Shown piece after piece: positions 6,801 through 15,368 of a DNA stretch of 64,000 nt; positions within the stretch are counted from its first letter, which is position 1, and the number at the start of each line of letters is the position of its first letter. Source of the stretch: an uncultured Massilia sp. (GTDB taxonomy: Bacteria > Pseudomonadota > Gammaproteobacteria > Burkholderiales > Burkholderiaceae_D); assembly GCF_913773735.1 (NCBI RefSeq), contig NZ_CAJYEB010000021.1:1-64000 (forward strand). Reading direction: 5' to 3'. Made by a program: the position numbers and the translations under genes. The notes under the pieces are model-generated. The model ran no database searches, was not told where the DNA came from, and saw only the letters and a list, made by a program, of their open reading frames with translations.

Positions 6801-8835
6801 ATTCCTCGCGCCCGTCCGGATACACGATGCGGTAGGTGTAGCCGGCGATGTCGAAGTAGTAGCGGGTCTCGTGGCCAAGCGCATCAAGGACGTAGGTCAG
6901 GCGGATGTTCTTGTCCCACTCGAGCCGGGTGTCGTAGCTGCCGTCGTCGGCCCACTCGCGGATCGCCTTGGCGTGGGCGCCGCTGTCGATGCTGGTATCG
7001 TAGGCGAGGTTCATACCGCGCCCGGTGCGGTCGGTGTAGCGGGTGACGAGGTGACGGTCGTACTGGTAGTGCCAAGCGGCGCCGTTTTCGTCCTGGGCGC
7101 GGACCAGGTCGCCGTGCTCATCGTGGTCATAGGCGGCAAGCTGGCGCAGCAGCTTGCCATCCTTGATTTCCCAGATCGCCAGGATGCGGCCACTATTGGC
7201 GTCGATCTGGGTGCCGGCGTGGGCCAGGATGGTCTCGCCCTGCTTGCTGATGATGTCGCTGAGCACCGCTTCGCCGGCGTAGGGGCCAGTGGCGACGACG
7301 TGGTCGTAGCGCAGGCCGAGGGCGGCGCCGTCGCGGGCATGCAGTGCGATCAGCCGAAAATGCTCCTTGCCCAGGTCGGCTGCCTTGGCGCGCACGGTGT
7401 CGACCAACTCGTAGGTTTCGCGCCAAGGGCTGGGTTCGTCCTCCGGCAGCGGCTTGCCGAAGTCGAGCGTAAGCAGGGTGGCGCTCATGCGGGTGAGCGT
7501 GATCTGTTCGACCGGGTCGTGGTGCGACTGGCCAGTGCCGAGCCACGGATAGTGGTGACTGCGGCCGTCGGCGGCGTGGTAGACCAGGCCCGCCGGCTTG
7601 CCCTGGCCGACGACGTCGATGCGGGTGCTGTACGGGGTGAGCCAGCGCGGTCCGAGATTGCCGCGGTCATAGGCGGTCAGCTGGCTGCGGTAGGCGCGGC
7701 TCCATTCGATGGGGAGCGGCGCATCCAGAACGAAGTCAAGGTGGGTGAAGGTTTCGGCGCCGGTGGCAAAGCTGATCGAGTGCGCGGTGCCGCCTTTTGC
7801 GGGGCACAGCTTGCAGGCATTGGGGTCGCCCGTGGCCGGGTGCTGCCGGCCGGTGGCGCCCAGCTCGTGGCCGGGGTTGTTCTTCTTGTGGTCCGCGCCC
7901 TTGCTTGATGGGACCATCGCCGGATACCGCTTCTTGTGCTTGGTGACCGCGTCACGCAGCCGCATCAGTATCCACCGGATGCTCATCTGCGCCTTTTCAT
8001 CGGCCAAGGCGGCGAGTTTGCTGCGAAACGCCCCCTTGAAGTCGGTCAGGTGACCGATGATGCCCGTCAGGCCCGCTATCGCGCTCTGTGGCAGCTGGCT
8101 GGCTGCCGCGGCGGCAGCATAGTTCGCGGCCTTCTTGTACTGCCGGGCAAGGGCGCCAAGCATGCGGCGCCAGCTGCTTTCCACTTTTGGGTCGTGCAGC
8201 TTTGCCTCAACTTCGGCCGGGGATGCCACCGCGAACAGCGGTTCCTTGCCGATGCAGCGATTGAGGATCTTGATCAGGTCGTCGGCAATGCCGTCGGCAG
8301 TATTGGCGCAATCGTCGAGGATGCCCGCCGGCTTGCCCATCGCGCCGTCGATAAAGGTTTCGATCTCGCCGGCCAGCCTGGCGTTGAGGTGCACGATCAG
8401 CACCTCGATCAGCGCGGGGCCGAGATCCTTGACGCCCAGCGCCAGCTTTTGCCGGACCAGGTGCAGCGCCGGCCGCAGGCTCATGCGCGCCGCGCTCATC
8501 GCCGGCGGCACCGGGACCACGCCGATCAGGTTGATGCCCAGGCTCACCCATTGCAGGAAATCGATTTCCTTCTTATTGATGTACTTCTGGATTACCTCCA
8601 CCATGTCCATGATGGCGTCGATCAGCGCCATGATGTTGCCGATCACCGGAAGGCTGCCGGCCACGGTACTCAGGCGCTCCAGCGTGACGTAGTCGTAGCT
8701 AATCTTGCGCAGCCATTTGTCGAAGGCGGCGGCGCCGGCGCCGATGTCTCGCTTGTCTATTGTGTTGAGCGGGGCGACTGCGACTTCCGGCGCGCGTTCG
8801 GCGGGCTTGGACGGGGCTTGCGTGGGTTCGGTCAT
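3877..8835 (-). CDS. rhs: Rhs-family T6SS effector with C-terminal toxin
   Basis: A 1652-residue polymorphic toxin. Residues about 50-125 hold two hydrophobic stretches (LSTVAGSLPVIGNIMALID and WVSLGINLIGVVPVPPAM) and may form an adaptor or membrane-entry region; there is no PAAR domain. After NACKLCPAKGG the Rhs core runs from roughly residue 350 to 1495 with many YDxxGRL-type repeats and the closing block YLDEETGLHYNRHRYYD, ADPIGL and WIDPLGL. The DPLGL site at about 1495 marks self-cleavage in related proteins. The remaining 157 residues are the toxin: CPICSGTPC, LPKGTTVYTLYPYG, GGFFADASTL, AYHEATQVG and GSGGGTQYYI. The GGGTQY end resembles NAD-consuming TNT/ART-type toxins, but that assignment is weak. 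The toxin-coding DNA is less GC-rich than the core, typical of swapped tips. Confidence 0.92.
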   Translation of the reverse strand: MTEPTQAPSKPAERAPEVAVAPLNTIDKRDIGAGAAAFDKWLRKISYDYVTLERLSTVAGSLPVIGNIMALIDAIMDMVEVIQKYINKKEIDFLQWVSLGINLIGVVPVPPAMSAARMSLRPALHLVRQKLALGVKDLGPALIEVLIVHLNARLAGEIETFIDGAMGKPAGILDDCANTADGIADDLIKILNRCIGKEPLFAVASPAEVEAKLHDPKVESSWRRMLGALARQYKKAANYAAAAAASQLPQSAIAGLTGIIGHLTDFKGAFRSKLAALADEKAQMSIRWILMRLRDAVTKHKKRYPAMVPSSKGADHKKNNPGHELGATGRQHPATGDPNACKLCPAKGGTAHSISFATGAETFTHLDFVLDAPLPIEWSRAYRSQLTAYDRGNLGPRWLTPYSTRIDVVGQGKPAGLVYHAADGRSHHYPWLGTGQSHHDPVEQITLTRMSATLLTLDFGKPLPEDEPSPWRETYELVDTVRAKAADLGKEHFRLIALHARDGAALGLRYDHVVATGPYAGEAVLSDIISKQGETILAHAGTQIDANSGRILAIWEIKDGKLLRQLAAYDHDEHGDLVRAQDENGAAWHYQYDRHLVTRYTDRTGRGMNLAYDTSIDSGAHAKAIREWADDGSYDTRLEWDKNIRLTYVLDALGHETRYYFDIAGYTYRIVYPDGREEWLFRDDAKNVVRHIHTDGSSEHYRYDDHGNLLTHTRVDGSQVHFEYDGQHRVTGIRDGEGGTWNRDYNAQGHLVEETDPLGNKTQYAYDKAGRPVEITDAKGGTKKLAYTPDGQLASYTDCSGHSSQWEYDERKRLVKRIDAAGNVTRYRYTPLNAATLTQANSEGTDSGNHPGQLEAVIHPDGSQEQFRHDAEGRLLAHTDALERTTAYRYTSAGMIAKRTDALGHSLHYRWDALGRLSTLENENGSVYRFQYDPVGRLLQEQGFDGKATEYRYDEASGVLAETIEAGVTTRLDFDPMGRLVQRRAAAPGQAEQVETFAYNANGQLAEAKNEHARLQWFYDAAGNLVREHQHYQGPFHPDRGTAVWHHYYDELNERSATVRPDGHRLDWLTYGAGHVHGLLLDGQDLVSFERDALYQETGRTQANGLLQTMKYDPLGRLIEQQLGAIAQAGQKDQGGMQAAIVRRYRYDPAGQLINLEDNRRGRVDYRYDPIGRLLAANSALGHETFAFDPAGNIQAADSVQQEPMTRRDPPPKLPKLLDNLLKEYAGTKYRYDDRGNLVERVQNGERSEYAWDAFNRMTRATTWRGVTTFAYDPLGRRIAKHSQAMEGTALRETARTMYGWDGDTLALESSVHRGHAAGERTVHYVYERDSFVPLVQATRNRALRLAPTTDVKALMAGNGGKYDIALDPLWNGEYEQEAEPFGKDEIAFYQCDHLGTPQELTDCEGQVAWSAQYKAWGQAKEAISAAARKAGIRNPIRFQGQYLDEETGLHYNRHRYYDPDGARYITADPIGLLGGMNAYQYAPNPTGWIDPLGLRNRRKKAACPICSGTPCGNTRNPSRGAAGFQSSRAYPNKDRWSNVTLPKGTTVYTLYPYGTKPGGFFADASTLASSKKSVSAYHEATQVGHAGNSDQFKFGARQKVQAFTLKEDLCVGKAYALANDQYGSGGGTQYYITAKDRMSMEKGPIMELTSP

Positions 8836-8852
8836 GGTGGCTTTTTATCTTT

Positions 8853-11800
8853 TTATATGACGGATTTTTTCGGGATCGAGAGCGGAACTTCCACGCCGAT
8901 GCGCGGTAGCGATCCGGGCAAACCGAAGGTGGACGCGACGGCGGCGGCAGGCTTGCCGGTACTGAATGCGCCGTAGGTATCCAGGACCGTCGCGCCGCCC
9001 GGGAGCTTGCCCGCGACATTGGCCATGGCCGCCTGCCCTACCGGCGCCAGCAATGCTTGCGCGCCGCCTTTTGGCAGCGACTGCACCGCGCTGGCCGCTT
9101 GCTGCGCGGCTTGCGCAATCGCGCCGAACTTGCCGGCTGCGCCGTTGAGACTGCTTGCCGCAGTTTTGGCGCCGGCAAGCAGTCCGGGGTTCTGCCTCCT
9201 CGGTGCCGGCGCTGTCCGATCAGAGGCTGCCGCGGCATTGGCGCCAGTTTCGGGCGGCGCCACGGTCGGCCATTCGGTTGCCTGTCCGAAGTAACTGTCT
9301 TCATCCCACGGGTCGCGCGGGTCCTTGCCGTAGCTGACCGTGGCCATTCCCATCGGCAGGCCGGCCACGCTGGCAAAGCCGTTGCCATCAAGCCTCCCTT
9401 GATGGACGCCACCTTCGGCGTCGACGACGGTGTATTCGCCTTGCCGGATCCCTTGCTTCTTGCTGCCTTCCGAATTCACATACTGGTGGTACAGATCAAG
9501 CTGTCCCGGCGCCAGCTGCACGGGCTGCGGCAAGCTCGGCGTGCCTTCGCTCTTGCCGGGGACGAAGCTATGATGCGCCGCGTGTTGGACCCAGTTGCCG
9601 TTGGTGCCATGGACGATCCCGGATGCGTTCCAGCGGCTGAAGCTGGTGCCGCCGTTGATCACCACCTCTTCCTTTGCCGTGATCGTGATCCGGTTGGCGG
9701 TATGGGTGATGTTGAGCTTAGCCAGGATGTTGACGCTGTCCTTCAAGGCGGTGATGTCGATGTCGGCGCTGGCCGCCACCAGCTTCATGCCGGCCTTGTA
9801 GGCGAACATGCGCACCGCTTCCTTTACACTGACGAGCAGGCTCTTGCCCGCGCTCAGGCTGGCATGGCCGCCGCTGGTCAGGGCGGTGTGCTCCACGCTC
9901 ATCAGGTGGGTGGAACCCTGCGTGCTGGTTTCGATGCCGGCGGGGCTGGCTAGAAGCAGATGGGGAGCCTGGAATTCCGGGAATTCGCCTTGCGCAGGTA
10001 GGCCCCCTTGGCCTTTGAGGGCATCGACCTGCGCCTTCAGCGCGGTAGCGACTTGGTCCTGGTCGCCCGGCTGGTGCGCGTGCGCCTGTTGGGCGACCTG
10101 CGACAGGCTGTCGTGCAACTCCTGGCCCTGCGCCATGCGCGCCAGCGTCTCCGCCATGTCGGTGATATGGGCGCGAGCGTTCGGCCGTCCTTCAGTGCTG
10201 AGCAGCAGGCCCTGCTGCGCGCGCACCGCACCAATGCCGTCGGTGCGCAGCTCGAAGCCTTGGCCGCGCGCGTCCTTACGGCCGGCATTGTCTTCGATGC
10301 GGTTGATATGGCCGAGGCTGAGCTGGCTGGCGAGATGGTCACTTTTCAGCTGTGCCTGGATCTGTTCCTTCGTGTCGTCCAGGATGAGGTGGTTGCCACG
10401 CCCACTCGCTTCGCCTGCCTGCAGCTCGCGGCTGCGCAGACCGCTCAAGGCCTGCTGCTCAGGCAACCGCCACGGCGGCATGTGGGTGTGGTTGTACAGC
10501 GCCCCAAGAATCAGTGGATGGTCGATGTTCCCGTTGACGAAGACCACGCCCACTTCCTCGCCCACCCGCGGGAGGCGGATATGCCCGAACTCGACGCCAG
10601 CGCCCGGCGACATCACACGCACCCAGGCCGAGCTGTTCTCGTCGCGCTTGCCCAGCCGGTCCCAGTGGAATTGGATCTTGACCCGCCCGTAGCCATCGGT
10701 ATGAATCTCGGTGCCGGCCGGGCCAACCACGATGGCGGTCTGGATGCCGTGATAGACGCAGGGCTGGCTGTTGTAGTGGCGACCTGGGCGCCACTGGATG
10801 TCCTTGCGCACGCAGCGGAAAGTGTTTTCGTAATGCGATGGCGCGCCTGGCCCGGCCTGGTAGTTGTTGCTGGCCTCGTGGTCGACGGAGAGGATCAGGT
10901 AGTCGCGGTCGCGGATGCTGGGCTGGGCCGGCTCGCCGTGCTTGGGAACGCGCAGCTCGGCGCTGAAGTGGCCGCCGAGCTTGAAGCACCGCCCCGGCTG
11001 GGCGGTGCGGTCGTTGCCGCGCGCTTCGAAGGCTTGCGTGTTCGCGTCGTACTCCCCCATGCGCTGCTGTGCGAGCTGCTCGCCCTCGTCATGGGTGCGG
11101 AAACCGTACGCGCCCGTGTTCTCATAGATTTCGTAAGGGTAGACGTCACCCTGCTTGTTGAGCGACTCGGCAGTCGAGCGCTGCGCGACCGGGTTCTTGT
11201 AGTCGAAGCTGGCCAGGGTCGTCTGGCCGGAGCCGAGCCGGCGCACGGCACCCCATTCGCGGATGCCGTCGTCTTCGAGCGAGCCGGCCTGGTCACGGAA
11301 TGGGATCTCGCCAGAGTCGTCGATCCCGGTCGGATCGATGGACTGGGCGAGCGTGCTCCGGTCGCTGAGAAAGAGCGTGTGCCCGTCGGCCCGGTGCTCG
11401 TAGTAATAGTGCAGTCCGATCTCCTCCCACCGCCGGTGCAGATGGTTGTAGTCGGTCTCGTCATACTGGTTGGCGCAGGTCAGCCGTGGATACTCGCCAA
11501 CGATGACCGGATTCCAGTCGTTCTGACGGTAATGGGCAAAGGTGAGCTCGGTAATTTCGATGACGCTCTTGCCGAGGAACGAACGGTTGTCCTTGCGCAG
11601 CTTCGCGAATGCCAGCCAGGGTTCGAGCACCATATGGTAGAACGCGAAGCCACCATCGGTGCGAAGAAAACGGAATTCAGTGATGTAGCCGTTGAAATAG
11701 CGCAGCGATCCGTCCTCGCGCACGAGCGAGATCGTGACCATCCTGGCCATCATCGCCTTCAGGGGAATCTGCGCGTCGTCCGACAGGAGTTCGACCTCGA

Positions 11801-11969
11801 AGCGGAAGCACTGCGAGACTTCCTCGTGCGCATTGAGTCGATTCGGCAGGAGGATGCGATCCGGACCGTCGTTGCGGGGGAAGTCCAGGCGCATCAGGCG
11901 GTCGTGCTGCGCATCGTGACCGAACGCCGACAGCGCAGCTCCCACCGCAATCGCTTGGCTTCCGTCCAT
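8853..11969 (-). CDS. vgrG: VgrG spike protein of the T6SS
   Basis: A 1038-residue VgrG. The ATG at 11969 (MDGSQAIAVG) is preferred over one 18 codons upstream because GGAGG lies about six bases before it. The first ~400 residues are the gp27-like part (LMRLDFPRNDGPDRILLPN; VSQCFRFEVELLS). Next comes the gp5-like OB region with GRVKIQFHWDRLGKRDENSS and WVRVMSPGAG. A DUF2345-type repeat region follows (HLLLASPAGIETSTQGSTH). The last ~200 residues form an extra domain with YTVVDAEGGVHQGRLDGNG and an Ala/Pro-rich tail, a likely docking site for the Rhs effector encoded 17 bases downstream. It would be the spike that carries Rhs into a neighbouring cell. Confidence 0.95.
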   Translation of the reverse strand: MDGSQAIAVGAALSAFGHDAQHDRLMRLDFPRNDGPDRILLPNRLNAHEEVSQCFRFEVELLSDDAQIPLKAMMARMVTISLVREDGSLRYFNGYITEFRFLRTDGGFAFYHMVLEPWLAFAKLRKDNRSFLGKSVIEITELTFAHYRQNDWNPVIVGEYPRLTCANQYDETDYNHLHRRWEEIGLHYYYEHRADGHTLFLSDRSTLAQSIDPTGIDDSGEIPFRDQAGSLEDDGIREWGAVRRLGSGQTTLASFDYKNPVAQRSTAESLNKQGDVYPYEIYENTGAYGFRTHDEGEQLAQQRMGEYDANTQAFEARGNDRTAQPGRCFKLGGHFSAELRVPKHGEPAQPSIRDRDYLILSVDHEASNNYQAGPGAPSHYENTFRCVRKDIQWRPGRHYNSQPCVYHGIQTAIVVGPAGTEIHTDGYGRVKIQFHWDRLGKRDENSSAWVRVMSPGAGVEFGHIRLPRVGEEVGVVFVNGNIDHPLILGALYNHTHMPPWRLPEQQALSGLRSRELQAGEASGRGNHLILDDTKEQIQAQLKSDHLASQLSLGHINRIEDNAGRKDARGQGFELRTDGIGAVRAQQGLLLSTEGRPNARAHITDMAETLARMAQGQELHDSLSQVAQQAHAHQPGDQDQVATALKAQVDALKGQGGLPAQGEFPEFQAPHLLLASPAGIETSTQGSTHLMSVEHTALTSGGHASLSAGKSLLVSVKEAVRMFAYKAGMKLVAASADIDITALKDSVNILAKLNITHTANRITITAKEEVVINGGTSFSRWNASGIVHGTNGNWVQHAAHHSFVPGKSEGTPSLPQPVQLAPGQLDLYHQYVNSEGSKKQGIRQGEYTVVDAEGGVHQGRLDGNGFASVAGLPMGMATVSYGKDPRDPWDEDSYFGQATEWPTVAPPETGANAAAASDRTAPAPRRQNPGLLAGAKTAASSLNGAAGKFGAIAQAAQQAASAVQSLPKGGAQALLAPVGQAAMANVAGKLPGGATVLDTYGAFSTGKPAAAVASTFGLPGSLPRIGVEVPLSIPKKSVI

Positions 11970-12153
11970 GTGTCGCCTCCGATGGTGTAATGCTGTCAAA
12001 TTTCCATCGGCTAAGGTAACCAAGCGCTCTCAGACGGCCTTGATAATAAGCAAGAGACGGGCTCTGCTGTTGCCATGACAGGTAGCGACAGGGCGAACAA
12101 CTTTCATTGTACGTACTGATTTTGCTCAGCTTGATTGATCGCAATGTGAACTG

Positions 12154-12348
12154 GTGGGCGCGTTCTACATTTTTCGTTTGATTGCTAGTGAGCCGACGGC
12201 AGTGCCGGTTCGTCCAGACACCTATTACTTTCTGCTGCCAACCAAAAACGGGCTCTACGAGAATGCGTTGAAGGCGCAGGCGATTGCGATCTATGCGCCG
12301 GATGGGATGCGCGAGCTGAAGATGGCACTCATCGCGTTCACGCAGTAA
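12154..12348 (+). CDS. Hypothetical protein fragment
   Basis: A 64-residue frame with sensible-looking composition (FYIFRLIASEP, PDTYYFLLPTKNGLYENAL, PDGMRELKMALIAF). I do not recognise it. It could be the C-terminal end of a larger, truncated protein: there is no ribosome site, and it lies between vgrG and IS debris. A further 26-codon frame at 12367-12447 (MRFMLLLAALLC) looks like a bare signal peptide and is not called separately. Confidence 0.3.
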   Translation: MGAFYIFRLIASEPTAVPVRPDTYYFLLPTKNGLYENALKAQAIAIYAPDGMRELKMALIAFTQ

Positions 12349-12479
12349 GATGGATGGCGACGCGCCATGCGTTTCATGCTATTGCTGGCTGCGCTACTCT
12401 GCACCGATAAGTCAATGCCGTTGAGTAGCGCTGACTACAATCTCTAAGCACTTCTCCACAGGTCGCTGGGCCTAACTGT

Positions 12480-13190
12480 CGAATCCCGTTCTGTGATAAA
12501 CGCGTTCAACGAATAACTCTGGTCGCTTTTGCTGCCATTCCTTGAGCGCGAGGATGGTTAGGGGCTGCCGATGGCGCGTTGTGGAATACGGTGGTTGTAC
12601 AGATTCAGATAATTCAGCAATGTAGCTGTAAATCGGCCCTGCTATCGAAATGGGTCTGCCGAAGCAACTCGTTGATGCGTCCGTTGAAACGTTCGACTAT
12701 GCCGTAGGTTTGCGGGTGACGCGGCGGTGCCAGCCGATGCTCGGCAGGCAGGCCTGCGCAGGCGACGTCGAAAGCATGTTTGCCGCTGGGCTTCTTGTCT
12801 TTGTTGGTGAAGCGGCCGGTAAATTACGAGACGTTGTCGGTGAGGATCTTATTGATTTTGATAGGCGAGGCCAGCTTGAGCCGACGCAGAAAATTAATAC
12901 CGCTTGCCTCAGTCATATCTCCATAGATATGCATGAAAACCCAGCGTGTTGCACGATCGATGGCAGCGAACAGATAGCGGCGCGAGGTCTCGTCCTGCAT
13001 CTGTGGCAGTACTTGATATCGACGTGGATGAAGCCGGGTTCGTAGTCTTTGACAGCTTTCTTGGGCGCGATCTTCTCGCCTTCGGCAGTCGCAGTCAAGT
13101 CCGTCAGGCTGACATGCCTTCACGCTTTAGCAGGTGGGCAATGTCTGTTCGCGAGACGGCCCGGACTGTTCGCATTCGCCAAGCGGCGCG
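12480..13190 (-). pseudogene. Degenerate IS481-family transposase
   Basis: Pieces of an integrase-core transposase appear in order on the minus strand but in different frames: AVSRTDIAHLLKREG, then KDYEPGFIHVDIKY in one frame, LPQMQDETSRRYLFAAIDRA in the next, followed by KINKILTDN, and near the end LLNYLNLYNHRIPQRAIGS. This is the order of the DDE domain in IS481-type transposases, with the first Asp in HVDIKY and the second in LTDN. Frameshifts and stops (for example near 13030 and 13110) break it, so it is non-functional. It cuts into the antitoxin fragment upstream. Confidence 0.75.
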
Positions 13191-13362
13191 CGAAATTATG
13201 AGCTTGCGCGAGCATGTCAGCCAACGTGATATCGCCGTCGATGTAGCGTTGCTGCAGGTCGAGGTCATCAGTTTGCGCATGCATATCTTCGATCGCGAAA
13301 TTGGCTCGCATTCGTACGACATGGTAGGCGCGTTCTTCGCGAGTTGTTTGATGAAGCTGCAC
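13191..13362 (-). pseudogene. Truncated VbhA-like (Fic) antitoxin
   Basis: The first ~55 residues read MQLHQTTREERAYHVVRMRANFAIEDM and then QQRYIDGDITLADMLAQA. This matches the small antitoxins that inhibit Fic AMP-transferases, which share an ARASxxIEG-like helix and a YIxGxITxxE/D block. After about HNFARR the frame runs into IS481 sequence, so the end is lost or replaced. No fic gene follows. In mobile elements such antitoxins usually sit next to fic and conjugation genes, which fits the VirB6-like remnant upstream. Confidence 0.5.
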
Positions 13363-13368
13363 TTGGAC

Positions 13369-13956
13369 CTACCCTTTAAAGCGAAACTTCATCATCGGGC
13401 GTTGCTCGACGCTGCCAATTTTCCAGGAGTAAGTACCAACCAAACCGAAAAACGTTGGCGTCCCTGTCGCGTTGTGAGAGATCACTTCTGCATTTTTAGG
13501 GATCGTTACGTCCAGGGTGCCGTCGATTTTGATGCCGAGCTGCGATAACTCTTTCTTACTTTTCTCGTTAATTTCCGGCGAACTGATCGTGACGATGCCA
13601 TCCTTGCCGGTCTTCACATTGACGATGCCGAGCAGGTCGAGCGCTTGTCCCTTGTTGCGTTTCGCTTCTAGCGTGAGATCGTACCGGCCATTTCCTTTAT
13701 AGCTAATGGACCGCACATCAGGGTTTCGTGTCATCTTCGAAACCTCGCTTCCAAGGGACGCATCGTCTTTGGCGCTGAGCTTTCCCGTCTTTGCAAGCTG
13801 TAGCGCTGCCATCCCATGCACTGCAGTGCCTGCATACGAGAACGAGTAGCTCCCATCCGGCTGAAAGTTAGCTTTAGCTGCGAACTTTTCCGGGACCAGA
13901 CAGCCAGCCAGGATCGTGGCAACAGCGGCAAGGGCGATAACGGAACTGCGATTCAT
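13369..13956 (-). CDS. Putative lipoprotein
   Basis: A 195-residue protein with a clear lipoprotein signal (MNRSSVIALAAVATILAGC, lipobox LAGC, lipid-modified Cys at 19). The mature part has no motif that I recognise; it includes DGSYSFSYAGTAVHGMAALQ, SISYKGNGRYDLTLEAKR and a C-terminal YSWKIGSVEQRPMMKFRF strand. It is complete. It lies just upstream of the truncated antitoxin and downstream of a VirB6-like remnant, so it probably belonged to the cargo or transfer region of the decayed mobile element. It may be expressed, but its function is unknown. Confidence 0.7.
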   Translation of the reverse strand: MNRSSVIALAAVATILAGCLVPEKFAAKANFQPDGSYSFSYAGTAVHGMAALQLAKTGKLSAKDDASLGSEVSKMTRNPDVRSISYKGNGRYDLTLEAKRNKGQALDLLGIVNVKTGKDGIVTISSPEINEKSKKELSQLGIKIDGTLDVTIPKNAEVISHNATGTPTFFGLVGTYSWKIGSVEQRPMMKFRFKG

Positions 13957-14132
13957 CTGAACTCCAATAGAGACATAGTTGCCGTAGTGTAGCGTAACGT
14001 GACAAAATATTGCCCTAAAGGACTATTTTGTTATTTATAAGCGACCCAATGTCGCTCGCCTGGAAGCTGGAACATGCTTTGCCGAGGATCTGGATCCTGA
14101 TGAGCATCGGACTGACCCGGCGCACCGCTGAC

Positions 14133-14492
14133 TTAGCTACTTCCGCTTTTCGATGAGAACGAACTCCCGGACGAGGCTCCTCCATTCCGCATCGACGCAA
14201 CCATGGCAGTAGCCCATTCGCGTGCTCCTGATACTGCTGCGCCGCCGGCAATACCGGACGCTATGTTCGGAATCTGCCAGGTGACAACAATAAGCGTTAT
14301 CGAAAGGAGCGCAAATTCGAATGCCTTCGCCAAGCTATGACTGGTGTCGGCAGCGGCAGCGACCTGTGAAACGAAGGCCTTGGCGATACGCATACTAAGG
14401 GTCGTGACGGCGTCCATAAATACGGTGAGCAGCATGTGGTTGACAACCTTGCCGAACCAAGCGTCGAAGAACTTTGTCGTAGGTGGGAAGCC
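14133..14492 (-). pseudogene. C-terminal remnant of a VirB6/TrbL-like conjugation protein
   Basis: The frame reads PTTKFFDAWFGKVVNHMLL, followed by hydrophobic helices (TVFMDAVTTLSMRIAKAFV; FEFALLSITLIVVTWQIPNI) and ASGIAGGAAVSGAREWATAM. The FFDAW start, the membrane spans and the QxPxxASGxAGG motif are typical of the end of VirB6-family type IV secretion channel proteins. The N-terminal two thirds are missing; the sequence is instead joined at about 14493 to a broken integrase. The bases between it and the lipoprotein (13957-14132) show no gene. Confidence 0.6.
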
Positions 14493-14494
14493 GA

Positions 14495-15261
14495 TCACTT
14501 GTCTTAGGCCGAAGCAGGTTCTTGAGGGCTGCTTTGAACGCGGAAGCCGCAACTATAGTGAGTGGAACCGTGCGGGCAGAGTTATTCTTAGTATCAGTCG
14601 GCCTTGCCACGCGCGATCCAAGTTCATTTGGGCGGTGCGTAGGTTCAGAATCTCTGACTGGCGCATGCCTGTCTCGATGGCGATGCGCACAATCCAGCCA
14701 AGCATCGGATTGCTGTGCTGGTCGACAGCCTGCAGCGGACGTTTTTCTTCAGCCTAGCTAAGGCGGCGGTCACGGCCTTTTCCGGGACTTGGCTTGCGGA
14801 TCGCGGACACAGGATTGTGAGTGAGGCCCAGGCCCCATTCCTGAATAGCGATGGTGAACAGGTTGCTGAGCAAGGCCAGCTCGATCCGCACCGTGTTGTT
14901 TGACTTGCCTGCGGCGATACGATGATCGCGATAGGATGCGACCAAGTCGCTGAGAGCGCTGCCATCGAGTACTTGCCGAGAAAGCCCGCCAGGTGCTCGG
15001 CCGTGATCTTCTCGCTGCGCTACGTGGTCGGCGTCTTGGTCGGTGTGACTTCCTTCAGATACCGCTGCAGCGCCTCTTTGACGGTCAGGCGCTCGGCGCC
15101 GGCCCGCGAGATGTACACCCCGCGAACCACTTATCTCCGGTGCTGCGCGCCTAGTCGTTGACGTCGCGTTTTGTTCGGAAAGCCTTGGAAGTGATGGGCC
15201 ACTCCTGCTTGCGGATGATGGCTTTCCATGCGCCTGCGTCGATCTTAACGAATGTCGTCAT
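14495..15261 (-). pseudogene. Broken tyrosine integrase next to tRNA-Thr
   Basis: The frame opens at an ATG at 15261 ([18 protein letters not shown]) and is hit early by a stop. Further recognisable blocks follow in shifting frames: [77 protein letters not shown] with the first catalytic Arg, and LTDTKNNSARTVPLT. The part carrying the HxxR and Tyr nucleophile is absent; the sequence switches to a VirB6-like remnant at about 14493. It starts 107 bases from tRNA-Thr, the usual place for an integrase at its attachment site. At least two stops and several frameshifts make it non-functional. Confidence 0.85.
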
Positions 15262-15316
15262 TGAGCCTCTGTGATCGTAGGTGCACCTAAAATGTACCTA
15301 TTGAAGATTCACAAAG

Positions 15317-15348
15317 ACAAATGCCTTAGAGGAAGGTCATCTAAGGCA
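15317..15348 (-). terminator. Hairpin terminator downstream of tRNA-Thr
   Basis: The arms TGCCTTAGA (15322-15330) and TCTAAGGCA (15340-15348) form a perfect nine-base stem with a nine-base loop. Read on the minus strand the stem is followed by TTTGTCTTTG, a moderately T-rich tract. It lies about 20 bases beyond the tRNA 3' end and would end its transcript. Alternatively it marks part of the integrase attachment region. Confidence 0.55.
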
Positions 15349-15368
15349 CTGTTTTCAAAGCTAAATTT

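Larger units (their letters stand above)
1..15368. other. Decayed tRNA-Thr-linked genomic island
   Basis: Everything left of tRNA-Thr is accessory: IS fragments of three families, an intact IS5-type element, a T6SS effector module with recombination scars, a truncated Fic antitoxin, a VirB6-like piece and a dead integrase. GC content falls in several stretches (2150-4400 and 13300-15370), unlike the uniformly GC-rich core to the right. The right edge is placed at the 3' end of tRNA-Thr. The left edge and any copy of the tRNA 3' end are not in the window, so the boundary claim is inference. Confidence 0.5.

Noticed and set aside
5422..7908. 828-codon open frame on the plus strand inside rhs
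   Set aside because: It is antisense to the Rhs core, rich in Val/Gly/Ala and without any family pattern; a by-product of GC-rich codons in repeats.
11970..12023. 18-codon N-terminal extension of vgrG
   Set aside because: No ribosome site before 12023, while GGAGG is well placed before the ATG at 11969.
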